From NCBI RefSeq assembly GCF_002101555.1, contig NZ_LQOL01000058.1:151560-215559 (forward strand): a stretch of 64,000 nt of DNA. The letters are read 5' to 3'. Under the pieces are notes generated by a model, which saw only the letters and a program-made list of their open reading frames with translations, was not told where the DNA came from and searched no databases. The translations under genes and the position numbers were made by a program. Shown here one piece after another: positions 1-7,883 of this stretch. Position 1 is the stretch's first letter. The number at the start of each line of letters is the position of its first letter. This stretch comes from Mycolicibacterium canariasense (lineage in GTDB: Bacteria > Actinomycetota > Actinomycetes > Mycobacteriales > Mycobacteriaceae).

Positions 1-1054
1 CGCCCGCCGGACTGCCACAGGCCCGTGGGCAGCCAACGAAATGCCGATGTACGCCGGGCGCCCCGTCGTGGAGCGCCGCCGCGGCATCCGAGCGCACATC
101 AGTGAGAGATTTGTCACATCCCGGTCGTCCGGTACAGGCGCTGACCCGCAGCCACGGCGAGTTCTCGTCGAACACCAGACCCAGCGGGGCCAGCACCCGC
201 AGCGCCGTGTCGGCCACGCTCTCGTCGAGATCGCAGATCAGCACCGATCGCCATGGCGTGATGAGCACCGGCGCCTCGATGGCGGCCAGGTATTCGGCGA
301 CCCTGGCGCGCAGCACGCCCAGCGGCACCACCGCGCCCAGGCTGACGTTCCCGTCGTCCTGGGTGATCCAGCCAACCGGTGGGCACGATATCGCCGGATA
401 ACGCGGGCCGGTCGCGGCACCGTCGAGCAGCACGGCGGGGTCGGGCAGTTCGCTCACTCGCCATGCGGTGCCCCTGATCCCGACGAACCGGCGGGCGACC
501 GAGAGCAGCGTCGCAACCGTCTCCGCGGGCGCGATGCGCACTCCGCTGTCCCGGCCGGCCAGGATCACCGCGAAGCTGTCGGCACCGTCGGCGTGCACGC
601 CGACGTCGGGTCCCAGCCCGGCCACGTCGCCGCGGCCGTCGTCGAGGGCGAACAGGAAGCGGCCCGGCAACGCGGCCAGGTCGGGCGAGTCGCACAGCGC
701 CGCATCCAATTCGGCCGCCAGGGTCCGGACGTCGGCGCGGCCCCCGCTGCGGCCGGAAAGCGGCGAGGCCACGATGTTGCGGACCCGCTCATGGGTGGGC
801 GAGGGCAGCAGCCCGGACGCGGCGACGGCGGCCGCCACCGCATCGGTATCGGTGATGGCGCGGATCTGCAGATTGCCGCGCGAGGTGAGTTCCATTGCCG
901 GCGAGGCGAACTGATCGGCGGCCTGCGCGAGTGCGATCAGCTGCGCGGCCGTGATCGCACCCCCGGGCAGCCGGATGCGGATCAGCGCACCGTCGGCGGC
1001 CCGGTGCACCTGCAGCGCGCCGGGGCACGCGTCGTCGTCACGGACCCGGATCAT
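1..1054 (-). CDS. cobG: Precorrin-3B synthase CobG, 3' end cut by window edge
   Basis: CobG oxidises precorrin-3A to precorrin-3B in aerobic cobalamin synthesis and belongs to the nitrite/sulfite reductase-like family carrying an Fe4S4 centre. The ATG at 1054 opens a frame that stays open to base 1, giving 351 residues; the stop lies outside the window. The N-terminus reads as the ferredoxin-like half (for example MELTSRGNLQIRAI). Near the visible end are the cluster cysteines: SACTGRPGCDKS (C307, C313) and HFVGCPRACGSP (C342, C346), which fixes the identification. The protein in M. tuberculosis is about 360 residues, so perhaps only a few tens of residues are missing. It is divergent from cobN, about 1 kb away, as in M. 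tuberculosis where the mazEF7 pair lies between them; here a dioxygenase relic takes that place. Confidence 0.93.
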   Translation of the reverse strand, partial: MIRVRDDDACPGALQVHRAADGALIRIRLPGGAITAAQLIALAQAADQFASPAMELTSRGNLQIRAITDTDAVAAAVAASGLLPSPTHERVRNIVASPLSGRSGGRADVRTLAAELDAALCDSPDLAALPGRFLFALDDGRGDVAGLGPDVGVHADGADSFAVILAGRDSGVRIAPAETVATLLSVARRFVGIRGTAWRVSELPDPAVLLDGAATGPRYPAISCPPVGWITQDDGNVSLGAVVPLGVLRARVAEYLAAIEAPVLITPWRSVLICDLDESVADTALRVLAPLGLVFDENSPWLRVSACTGRPGCDKSLTDVRSDAAAALHDGAPGVHRHFVGCPRACGSPAG

Positions 1055-1195
1055 GCACCAACCGTACGGCCTGCGTAGGGGTGGCGGCACGGGACCGCAG
1101 AACAGGTACCCGCCTACGCAATCGGCCAGGCCCCCGCGCTTCTAGATTCGGGGCATGCCCGCAGTTTGGGCAAATGTTGACGGGAAGTGATCGAC

Positions 1196-1369
1196 ATGAC
1201 CAGCTTGGCCATCCGCCTACCTCACCCCAGCATCCACCTGGTCAGTGACGCGGCACGCGCAACCACAGCAAAGCTCCATGCGGCTTATGAACGGCGTGAA
1301 CACCACGAGTGCAAACGGTACGAATTCCTCGAAGACGCGCTGCTGTCACGGGAGATGAAGCGGCTGTAG
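1196..1369 (+). CDS. Small basic/acidic protein, function unknown
   Basis: A 57-residue frame starting at ATG 1196 (an in-frame GTG lies at 1187). The product begins MTSLAIRLPHPSIHLVSDAA and ends in a charged, helix-prone stretch (YERREHHECKRYEFLEDALL). I recognise no family and see no signal peptide or membrane segment. A purine stretch (gggaag, 1182-1187) could serve as a ribosome site 8 bases upstream of the ATG. It stands in the cobG-cobN gap and reads towards the 3' end of a dioxygenase relic. Its amphipathic C-terminal helix would suit a small DNA- or protein-binding factor, but that is only a guess; it may not be expressed. Confidence 0.4.
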   Translation: MTSLAIRLPHPSIHLVSDAARATTAKLHAAYERREHHECKRYEFLEDALLSREMKRL

Positions 1370-1373
1370 CCAC

Positions 1374-1725
1374 TCAGCCGGCCAGCGGCACCGGCGTCAC
1401 CACCGCGGAGTATCGCGACGGGTCCCCGGCCACCACCCGACTGGACTACCCGTGCACGTCCGGCGTCCAGGTCCACCGAACGGTGTTCTCCAGCTTGGTG
1501 ACTCGAGCCTGCAGCAGAGCGAACAGGGTCGCCGACTCGGTGGTGCCGAGTCCGCGGAACCGTTTGACGAAGTGGCCCAGCAGCACCCGCTTGCCGGTCT
1601 CGGGGTGCACCCGCACCACCGGGTGCCCGGTCTCGAAGTACTCGGACACGGACTCGGCGCGGTACTCGCGGTTGTTGTCCGACACCTGATCCAGATCGGC
1701 GGACAACCGGACGCCGTCCACACGC
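1374..1725 (-). pseudogene. Decayed TauD/TfdA-family dioxygenase (C-terminal remnant)
   Basis: The minus strand encodes a recognisable piece of an alpha-ketoglutarate-dependent TauD/AtsK-type dioxygenase: VSEYFETGHPVVRVHPETGK, then GHFVKRF and LLQARVTKLENTVRW. Three lesions are visible. The N-terminal half is absent. After TVRWTW the sequence jumps to PDVHG, skipping the stretch that normally reads GDVAIWDNRATQH and holds a metal-binding histidine and the oxoglutarate-binding arginine. A TAG at 1446-1448 then interrupts the frame, beyond which it continues SSRVVAGDPSRYSAVVTP to a stop at 1374. No active enzyme can result. Family members act on taurine, alkyl sulfates or similar sulfonates. 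Start and end are approximate. Confidence 0.75.
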
Positions 1726-1873
1726 GCGCCGATCCGAACAGCAGTTCAACGGGCATTCCGCGGGCGGTTCTGTGATGTGGCTCACGTCGGCGCGCGGGCT
1801 GTCTCGTCCGGCACAGAAACCCGGTACCGGCGGTCCGGGGAAGTAGATTTCAGCCAGAAGAAAGGGGCGAACA

Positions 1874-1981
1874 ATGGCGTCACTCATTGCCATCGGAATC
1901 GGCGTCGCGTTGGTGTTCGGCGCCCTCGTGACACCGTACCGGGATTCGTGGTACGGCCGCTGGAGCCGTTCGGACCGCTGA
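1874..1981 (+). CDS. Possible 35-residue single-span membrane peptide
   Basis: A short frame from ATG 1874 to TGA 1979-1981 encodes a peptide that begins MASLIAIGIGVALVFGALV, a clean hydrophobic helix of about 18 residues, followed by TPYRDSWYGRWSRSDR, a basic and aromatic tail. A purine-rich ribosome site (gaagaaagggg, about 1858-1867) lies 7-15 bases upstream. It ends 43 bp before the start of cobN in the same direction. The hydrophobic-then-basic arrangement, good ribosome site and upstream position make it a plausible small membrane protein rather than noise, but I know of no named family and no link to cobalt chelation is shown. Confidence 0.42.
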   Translation: MASLIAIGIGVALVFGALVTPYRDSWYGRWSRSDR

Positions 1982-2024
1982 CGGCGCTCACCTGAGCACC
2001 CGGTACGTGCGGTACGAATAGACG

Positions 2025-5000
2025 GTGCCGTCCGTACTGCTGTTGTCGACATCCGACACCGATCTGATCACCGCCCGCGCGTCCGGGGCCGACTATCGGT
2101 GGGCCAACCCGTCGCGGTTGGTCGACGACGAGCTCGAGCGGGAGCTGGCCGGCCTGCTCGACGGGATCGATATCGCCGTCGTGCGCATCCTCGGCGGGTA
2201 CCGCAGCTGGCAGCACGGGATCGACACCGTCGTCGCCAGCGGCGTGCCGACCATCGTGCTGTCGGGTGAACAGACCCCCGACGCCGAACTGATGCGACAT
2301 TCCACCGTGCCCGCCGGGGTCGCGGTGCAGGCGCACATCTATCTGGCCCAGGGCGGCACGGCCAACCTGCGCGGGCTGCACGCCTTCCTGTCCGACACCC
2401 TGCTCATGACCGGGTTCGGCTTCGAGCCGCCGCTGTCCGTCCCCACCTGGGGGGTGCTCGAACGGACCACCGACGCAACGGGTGCAGCCACATGCTCTTC
2501 GCGCGAGCGCTCATCGACCGTGGCGGTGCTGTACTACCGGGCGCAACACCTGGCCGGCAACACCGGCTACGTCGAGGCGCTGTGCGACGCCATCGACGCC
2601 GCAGGCGGTACGGCGCTGCCGGTCTACTGCGCCTCCCTGCGCACCGCCGAACCCGAACTACTGCAACTGCTCGGCACCGCCGACGCGCTCGTCACCACGG
2701 TGCTGGCCGCAGGCGGGGCCACGCCCGCGGCGGCGGCAGCGGGTGGATCCGACGACAGCTGGAACGTCGCCCACCTTGCCGCCCTGGACATCCCGATCCT
2801 GCAGGGGCTGTGCCTGACCAGCTCCCGGTCCCGCTGGTCGGACAACGACGACGGCCTGTCCCCGTTGGACGTCGCGACCCAGGTGGCGGTGCCCGAGTTC
2901 GACGGCCGCATCATCACGGTCCCGTTCTCCTTCAAGGAGATCGACGACGAGGGCCTGATCACCTACGCCGCCGATCCGGAGCGATGTGCGCGCGTCGCCG
3001 GCCTGGCGGTCCGGCATGCGCGGCTGCGTCACATCGCGCCCGCGGACAAGCGGGTGGCCCTGGTGTTCTCGGCGTACCCCACCAAACACGCCCGCATCGG
3101 CAACGCCGTCGGGCTGGACACCCCGGCCAGCGCGGTGGCCCTGTTGCGCGCCATGCGCGAGAAGGGCTACGACATCGGCGACGTCCCGGGGGTGGACGCA
3201 GGCGACGGCGACGCGCTGGTGCATGCGCTCATCGAACGCGGGGGACAGGACGCCGACTGGCTCACGCCGGAGGCCCTGGAAGCCAACCCGATCCGCGTCT
3301 CGGCCGCCGACTACGCGAAGTGGTTCGCGACGCTGCCCCACGACTTCGCCGACGCGATCGTGCGGCACTGGGGCCCGCCGCCGGGCGAACTCTTCGTCGA
3401 CCGCAGCCGTCATCCCGAGGGCGAGATCGTCATCGCCGCCATGCAATCGGGCAACACCGTGCTGCTGGTGCAACCGCCCCGCGGGTTCGGTGAGAACCCG
3501 GTGGCCATCTACCACGACCCCGACCTGCCGCCCAGCCATCACTACCTGGCGGCCTACCGGTGGATCGACACACATTTCGGCGCGGACGCCGTGGTGCACC
3601 TGGGCAAGCACGGCAACCTGGAATGGCTGCCCGGTAAGACGCTTGGTCTCAGTGCCGGTTGCGGTCCCGACGCCGCCCTGGGCGACCTGCCACTGATCTA
3701 CCCGTTCCTGGTCAACGATCCGGGGGAGGGCACCCAGGCCAAGCGCCGTGCCCACGCCACCCTGGTCGACCACCTCATCCCGCCGATGGCCCGCGCCGAG
3801 ACCTACGGCGATATCGCCCGGCTGGAGCAGCTGCTGGACGAGCACTCCGCCGTGTCCGCCCTGGACCCGGCGAAACTTCCGGCCATCCGCCAGCAGATCT
3901 GGACGCTGATGCGCGCGGCGAAGATGGACCACGACCTGGGTCTGGAGGATCGGCCGGACGAGGATTCCTTCGACGACATGCTGCTGCACGTCGACGGCTG
4001 GCTGTGTGAGATCAAGGATGTGCAGATCCGCGACGGCCTGCACATCCTCGGTCAGGCACCCGCCGGCGAGGCCGAACTCGACCTGGTGCTGGCCGTCCTG
4101 CGGGCCCGGCAACTGTTCGGCGGCGAGCAGACCGTGCCGGGCCTGCGCCAGGCGCTGGGCCTGGCCGAGGACGGCAGCGAGGCCTTGGCCCGTGTCGACG
4201 CCGTCGAGGCCAGGGCCCGCGAACTGGTCGCAGCCCTGCAGGACAGCGGCTGGGACAGCGCCGCCGTCGACGGGCTGACCGACGACCCGGTCGTCGCGGA
4301 CATCCTGCGGTTCGCCGCCGACGAGGTGGTGCCCCGGCTGCGCGGCACCGCCGGCGAGATCGACGCGGTGCTGCGGGCATTGGACGGGCATTACATTCCG
4401 GCCGGCCCGTCGGGCTCGCCGTTGCGCGGCTTGGTCAACGTGCTGCCGACCGGGCGCAACTTCTACTCGGTGGATCCCAAGGCCGTGCCGTCCCGGCTGG
4501 CCTGGGAAACCGGTGTGGCCATGGCCGATTCGCTGCTGGAGCGGTACCGCACCGACTACGGCCGCTGGCCGGCTTCGGTCGGGCTGTCGGTGTGGGGCAC
4601 CTCCGCGATGCGGACCTCCGGCGACGATATCGCCGAAGTGCTTGCGCTGCTCGGTGTTCGGCCGGTGTGGGATGACGCGTCGCGCCGGGTGGTGAGCCTG
4701 GAACCGATCTCGCTCGCCGAACTGGGCCGGCCCCGCATCGACGTGACCGTGCGCATCTCCGGCTTCTTCCGGGACGCCTTCCCGCACGTGGTCACCATGC
4801 TCGACGACGCGGTCCGGCTGGTCGCCGGCCTGGACGAGGCGCCCGAGGACAACTACGTGCGGGCGCACAGCCAGGCCGACCTCGCCGAGCACCGCGACGA
4901 ACGGCGCTCCACCACAAGGATTTTCGGTTCCAAACCGGGTACCTACGGGGCGGGCCTGCTGCAGCTGATCGACAGCCGCAACTGGCGTGACGACAACGAC

Positions 5001-5630
5001 CTGGCACAGGTGTACACGGCCTGGGGCGGATTCGCCTACGGTCGCAACCTCGACGGCGCGCCGGCGGCCGACGACATGAACAAGGCGTATCGCCGGATCG
5101 CGGTGGCGGCCAAGAACACCGACACCCGCGAACACGACATCGCCGACTCCGACGACTACTTCCAGTATCACGGCGGCATGATCGCCACCGTGCGGGCGCT
5201 CACGGGTGCGGACCCGGCCGCCTACATCGGCGACAACACCCGCCCCGATGCGGTGCGCACCCGCACCCTCAGCGAGGAGACCACCCGGGTGTTCCGGGCC
5301 CGTGTGGTCAACCCGCGCTGGATCAACGCCATGCGCCGGCACGGCTACAAGGGCGCCTTCGAGATGGCGGCCACCGTCGACTACCTGTTCGGCTACGACG
5401 CCACCGCGCACGTCATGTCCGACTGGATGTACGAACAACTCTCGGCCTCCTATGTTCTCGACCCGGAAAACCGCAAGTTCATGACGGAGTCGAATCCGTG
5501 GGCGCTGCACGGGATGGCCGAGCGGCTGCTCGAGGCGGCCGGCCGGGGGATGTGGTCGCAGCCGGAAGCCGACACCCTGGACCGTCTGCGGCAGGTGCTG
5601 CTGGAGACCGAAGGCGATCTGGAAGGCTAG
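2025..5630 (+). CDS. cobN: Cobaltochelatase subunit CobN
   Basis: CobN is the large subunit of the ATP-dependent aerobic cobaltochelatase, which together with the CobS and CobT AAA+ subunits inserts cobalt into hydrogenobyrinic acid a,c-diamide in the cytoplasm. The 1201-residue product matches mycobacterial CobN along its whole length, including LLLSTSDTDLITARASG at the N-terminus, the core GPPPGELFVDRSRHPEGEI, VVHLGKHGNLEWLPGKTLG and the C-terminal motif TESNPWALHGMAERLLEAA. The GTG at 2025 was chosen because the mycobacterial protein starts there. A TACGAAT box at 2013-2019 just upstream suggests a leaderless message. It is followed 9 bp later by a PPOX gene, as in M. tuberculosis (Rv2062c-Rv2061c). 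No B12 riboswitch was found upstream. Confidence 0.96.
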   Translation: MPSVLLLSTSDTDLITARASGADYRWANPSRLVDDELERELAGLLDGIDIAVVRILGGYRSWQHGIDTVVASGVPTIVLSGEQTPDAELMRHSTVPAGVAVQAHIYLAQGGTANLRGLHAFLSDTLLMTGFGFEPPLSVPTWGVLERTTDATGAATCSSRERSSTVAVLYYRAQHLAGNTGYVEALCDAIDAAGGTALPVYCASLRTAEPELLQLLGTADALVTTVLAAGGATPAAAAAGGSDDSWNVAHLAALDIPILQGLCLTSSRSRWSDNDDGLSPLDVATQVAVPEFDGRIITVPFSFKEIDDEGLITYAADPERCARVAGLAVRHARLRHIAPADKRVALVFSAYPTKHARIGNAVGLDTPASAVALLRAMREKGYDIGDVPGVDAGDGDALVHALIERGGQDADWLTPEALEANPIRVSAADYAKWFATLPHDFADAIVRHWGPPPGELFVDRSRHPEGEIVIAAMQSGNTVLLVQPPRGFGENPVAIYHDPDLPPSHHYLAAYRWIDTHFGADAVVHLGKHGNLEWLPGKTLGLSAGCGPDAALGDLPLIYPFLVNDPGEGTQAKRRAHATLVDHLIPPMARAETYGDIARLEQLLDEHSAVSALDPAKLPAIRQQIWTLMRAAKMDHDLGLEDRPDEDSFDDMLLHVDGWLCEIKDVQIRDGLHILGQAPAGEAELDLVLAVLRARQLFGGEQTVPGLRQALGLAEDGSEALARVDAVEARARELVAALQDSGWDSAAVDGLTDDPVVADILRFAADEVVPRLRGTAGEIDAVLRALDGHYIPAGPSGSPLRGLVNVLPTGRNFYSVDPKAVPSRLAWETGVAMADSLLERYRTDYGRWPASVGLSVWGTSAMRTSGDDIAEVLALLGVRPVWDDASRRVVSLEPISLAELGRPRIDVTVRISGFFRDAFPHVVTMLDDAVRLVAGLDEAPEDNYVRAHSQADLAEHRDERRSTTRIFGSKPGTYGAGLLQLIDSRNWRDDNDLAQVYTAWGGFAYGRNLDGAPAADDMNKAYRRIAVAAKNTDTREHDIADSDDYFQYHGGMIATVRALTGADPAAYIGDNTRPDAVRTRTLSEETTRVFRARVVNPRWINAMRRHGYKGAFEMAATVDYLFGYDATAHVMSDWMYEQLSASYVLDPENRKFMTESNPWALHGMAERLLEAAGRGMWSQPEADTLDRLRQVLLETEGDLEG

Positions 5631-5639
5631 ATTCACACC

Positions 5640-6023
5640 ATGGCTCTCACATTCGCCGATGTCGCCAAGGCCGAGTACATCCTGCTGACCACCTTTACCA
5701 AGGATGGCAGGCCCAAGCCGACCGCCATCTGGGCGGCCCCGGACGGGGACCGGCTGCTGGTCATCACCCAGGGAAAGTCATGGAAGGTCAAGCGGATCCG
5801 CAATACCCCGCGGGTCACGGTGGCGGTCTGCGATCGCCGGGGTAACCCCAAGAGCGAGGCCGTGGAGGCCACCGCCGCCATCCTGGACCAGTCCGAGGTG
5901 GGCCGGGTGTACGACGCCATCGGCGCGCGCTACGGGCTGCTCGGCAAGACCTTCAACCTGTTCTCCAAGCTCCGTGGCGGCATGAAGAACAATGTCGGCC
6001 TGGAACTCCGTGCAGCCGTCTAG
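5640..6023 (+). CDS. PPOX-class F420-dependent protein, Rv2061c-like
   Basis: A 127-residue member of the split beta-barrel pyridoxamine-oxidase-like family whose mycobacterial members mostly bind coenzyme F420. The diagnostic N-terminal block is present: YILLTTFTKDGRPKPTAIW, then SWKVKRIRNTPRVTVAVCDR. Such proteins reduce or bind small-molecule substrates; the substrate here is unknown. It starts 9 bp after cobN and its last 32 bp overlap the start of purU in another frame, so it is surely co-transcribed with both. The cobN neighbour position is conserved in M. tuberculosis. A paralogue with the same core motif lies just beyond purU (6926-7330). Confidence 0.85.
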   Translation: MALTFADVAKAEYILLTTFTKDGRPKPTAIWAAPDGDRLLVITQGKSWKVKRIRNTPRVTVAVCDRRGNPKSEAVEATAAILDQSEVGRVYDAIGARYGLLGKTFNLFSKLRGGMKNNVGLELRAAV

Positions 6024-6891
6024 ACCCGCCACGGCCCGACAGACCGATATCGGCCGGCTGCTGCTGACCTGCCCGGACCGGTCCGGCATCGTTGCGGCGG
6101 TCTCGACCTTCCTGACCCGCTCGGGCGCCAACATCATCTCGCTGGACCAGGATTCCACCGAGTCCGAGGGCGGAACATTCCTGCAGCGCACCGTCTTTCA
6201 CCTGCCCGGACTGCCCGCGGCGGCACCGGAGCTGGAACGCGAGTTCGCCGCGCTGGCAGCCGAATTCGACATCGACTACCGGTTCACCGAGGCGGCCAAA
6301 CCCAAACGGGTGGCCATCATGGCCTCGACCGCCGACCATTGCCTGCTGGACCTGCTGTGGCGCAACCGCCGCGGCGAGCTCGACATGACCGTGGTGGTGG
6401 TGATCGCCAACCACCCCGAACTGGCCGAACAAGTACGCGCCTTCAACGTGCCGTTCGTCTACATCCCGGCCACCCGCGACACCCGGGCCGAGGCCGAACA
6501 GCGGCAACTGGAACTGCTCAAGGGCAATGTCGACCTGGTGGTGCTGGCGCGCTACATGCAGATCGTCACCCCGGAATTCCTGGACGCGATCGGCTGCCCG
6601 CTGATCAACATCCATCACTCGTTCCTGCCCGCTTTCGTCGGTGCGAACACCTACCGGCGGGCCAGGGAGCGCGGCGTCAAACTGGTCGGGGCGACCGCCC
6701 ATTACGTGACCGCCGATCTGGACGAGGGCCCCATCATCGAGCAGGACGTGGTGCGGGTGGACCACACGCACACCGTCGAAGACCTGGTCCGCCTCGGCGC
6801 CGACGTCGAACGGGCGGTGCTGTCGCGGGCGGTGCTGTGGCACTGCCAAGACCGCATCCTGCGCCACGACAACGAAACCGTGGTCTTCTGA
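5992..6891 (+). CDS. purU: Formyltetrahydrofolate deformylase PurU
   Basis: PurU hydrolyses 10-formyl-tetrahydrofolate to formate and tetrahydrofolate, balancing one-carbon pools and supplying formate for PurT. The 299-residue product has an N-terminal ACT domain (LLLTCPDRSGIVAAVSTFL, about residues 23-41, followed by GANIISLDQDSTE) and a C-terminal formyltransferase-like domain with INIHHSFLPAF and the following GATAHYVTADLDEGPIIEQD, which carry the catalytic histidine and aspartate. The ATG at 5992 overlaps the upstream PPOX gene by 32 bp; an in-frame GTG at 6010 would shorten the overlap to 14 bp and is a real alternative, since M. tuberculosis PurU also has a variable N-terminal extension. 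Translational coupling to the PPOX gene is likely. Confidence 0.93.
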   Translation: MSAWNSVQPSRPATARQTDIGRLLLTCPDRSGIVAAVSTFLTRSGANIISLDQDSTESEGGTFLQRTVFHLPGLPAAAPELEREFAALAAEFDIDYRFTEAAKPKRVAIMASTADHCLLDLLWRNRRGELDMTVVVVIANHPELAEQVRAFNVPFVYIPATRDTRAEAEQRQLELLKGNVDLVVLARYMQIVTPEFLDAIGCPLINIHHSFLPAFVGANTYRRARERGVKLVGATAHYVTADLDEGPIIEQDVVRVDHTHTVEDLVRLGADVERAVLSRAVLWHCQDRILRHDNETVVF

Positions 6892-6925
6892 GCCGTACAG
6901 ATCCGCACAGGAGGTGGACAGATCC

Positions 6926-7330
6926 ATGGCCCCGACATTCGACGACGTCTATCGCGAGCAGTACCTGCTGCTGACCACCTTCACCAAGGACGGCCGCCCC
7001 AAACCCACCCCGGTGTGGGGCGTGCCGCATGAGGGCAAGCTGCTGATCAGCACCGACGACGGCTCGTGGAAAACCAAGCGGATCAACAACACCCCGCGAG
7101 TGACCATCCAGAAATGTGGGGTGCTGGGAAAGGTCAAAGGCGAACCCGTCGAGGCGGTGGCCCGCAACCTGCCCAAGTCCGAGACCCGGCGGGTCTTCGA
7201 CATGGTGACCAGACGGTACTGGTGGCACGCCTGGTGGTGGATCCCGCAGGCGATCCTGCGCGGTGGCATCGGCAAAGTGCACGCCGCCATCGAGATCCGC
7301 CCCCTCGACGCCGCCCACCAGGCCCCGTAG
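6926..7330 (+). CDS. Second PPOX-class F420-dependent paralogue
   Basis: A 134-residue paralogue of the protein at 5640-6023, sharing LLTTFTKDGRPKPT and the block SWKTKRINNTPRVTIQKCGV. It differs by an aromatic C-terminal insert (RRYWWHAWWWIPQAILRG), which could form a membrane-facing or lid segment. ATG 6926 is preferred over an in-frame GTG at 6914 because a strong GGAGG (6910-6914) lies 11 bases before the ATG and would overlap the GTG. It follows purU by 34 bp and precedes fxsA by 41 bp. Expected activity is F420-dependent reduction or flavin/F420 binding; no substrate can be read from the sequence. Confidence 0.82.
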   Translation: MAPTFDDVYREQYLLLTTFTKDGRPKPTPVWGVPHEGKLLISTDDGSWKTKRINNTPRVTIQKCGVLGKVKGEPVEAVARNLPKSETRRVFDMVTRRYWWHAWWWIPQAILRGGIGKVHAAIEIRPLDAAHQAP

Positions 7331-7371
7331 CGATCCAGGAACCCGAGCGCCGTCCCACGCGTTGACCCGGT

Positions 7372-7860
7372 ATGGCATCACGACTGTTCCTCGTCTACGT
7401 CCTCGTCGAACTGGCGGTCGTCGTGGGCCTGATCTCGACCATCGGGTTCGGCTGGACGGTACTGGCGCTGCTGGCCGCGTTCGGCCTCGGCCTGGCGCTG
7501 GCCGGCGCCCAGTTGACCCGTCAGCTGGCACGCCTGCGGGGCGCGGTGAACACCAGGACCGGCGATCCGTCGCTGGCCACCGACAGCCTGCTCGTCGCGC
7601 TGGGCACGGTACTGGTCGTCATACCGGGTCTGGCCAGCTCCGTCGTCGGTGCGCTGCTGCTGCTGCCGCCGACCCGAGCGGCGGCGCGACCGCTGGCCAC
7701 CCGATTGGTCAACCGACAGCTGAACCGCGCGGTGCCGGTCATGGTGTTCAGCAGCACCACAACCACCACCCACAAACGCGGTGACTACGTCGACGGCGAG
7801 GTCATCGACGTGGTGGACGAGGTGGTCACCCCGGCGCCGCTGCCGCCTCGGCAGGTCTGA
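7372..7860 (+). CDS. fxsA: FxsA-family membrane protein
   Basis: FxsA-family proteins are small cytoplasmic-membrane proteins; the E. coli member relieves exclusion of phage T7 by F plasmids, and the physiological role is unknown. The 162-residue product starts MASRLFLVYVLVELAVVVGL and has an N-terminal pair of helices (about residues 4-50), a central linker and a further hydrophobic segment (LLVALGTVLVVIPGLASSVV, about 78-97) containing the family's conserved PG, followed by LLLLPPTRAAARP. The polar C-terminus with GDYVDGEVIDVVDEV is typical of actinobacterial members. It sits in the cobN-ppm1 block; fxsA and amidohydrolase genes near ppm1 are also seen in other mycobacteria. Confidence 0.85.
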   Translation: MASRLFLVYVLVELAVVVGLISTIGFGWTVLALLAAFGLGLALAGAQLTRQLARLRGAVNTRTGDPSLATDSLLVALGTVLVVIPGLASSVVGALLLLPPTRAAARPLATRLVNRQLNRAVPVMVFSSTTTTTHKRGDYVDGEVIDVVDEVVTPAPLPPRQV

Positions 7861-7883
7861 GCGCCGACTACTGTTTGTCCCTC

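Noticed and set aside
1740..2024. Cobalamin riboswitch before cobN
   Set aside because: No B12-box-like sequence or suitable structure was seen in the 280 bp upstream; the gene seems to have a leaderless start instead.
2658..5636. Long open frame antisense to cobN
   Set aside because: It is the complement of a high-GC gene with strong codon bias; the product has no recognisable domain and is rich in His, Val, Gln and Arg as expected of antisense shadow.
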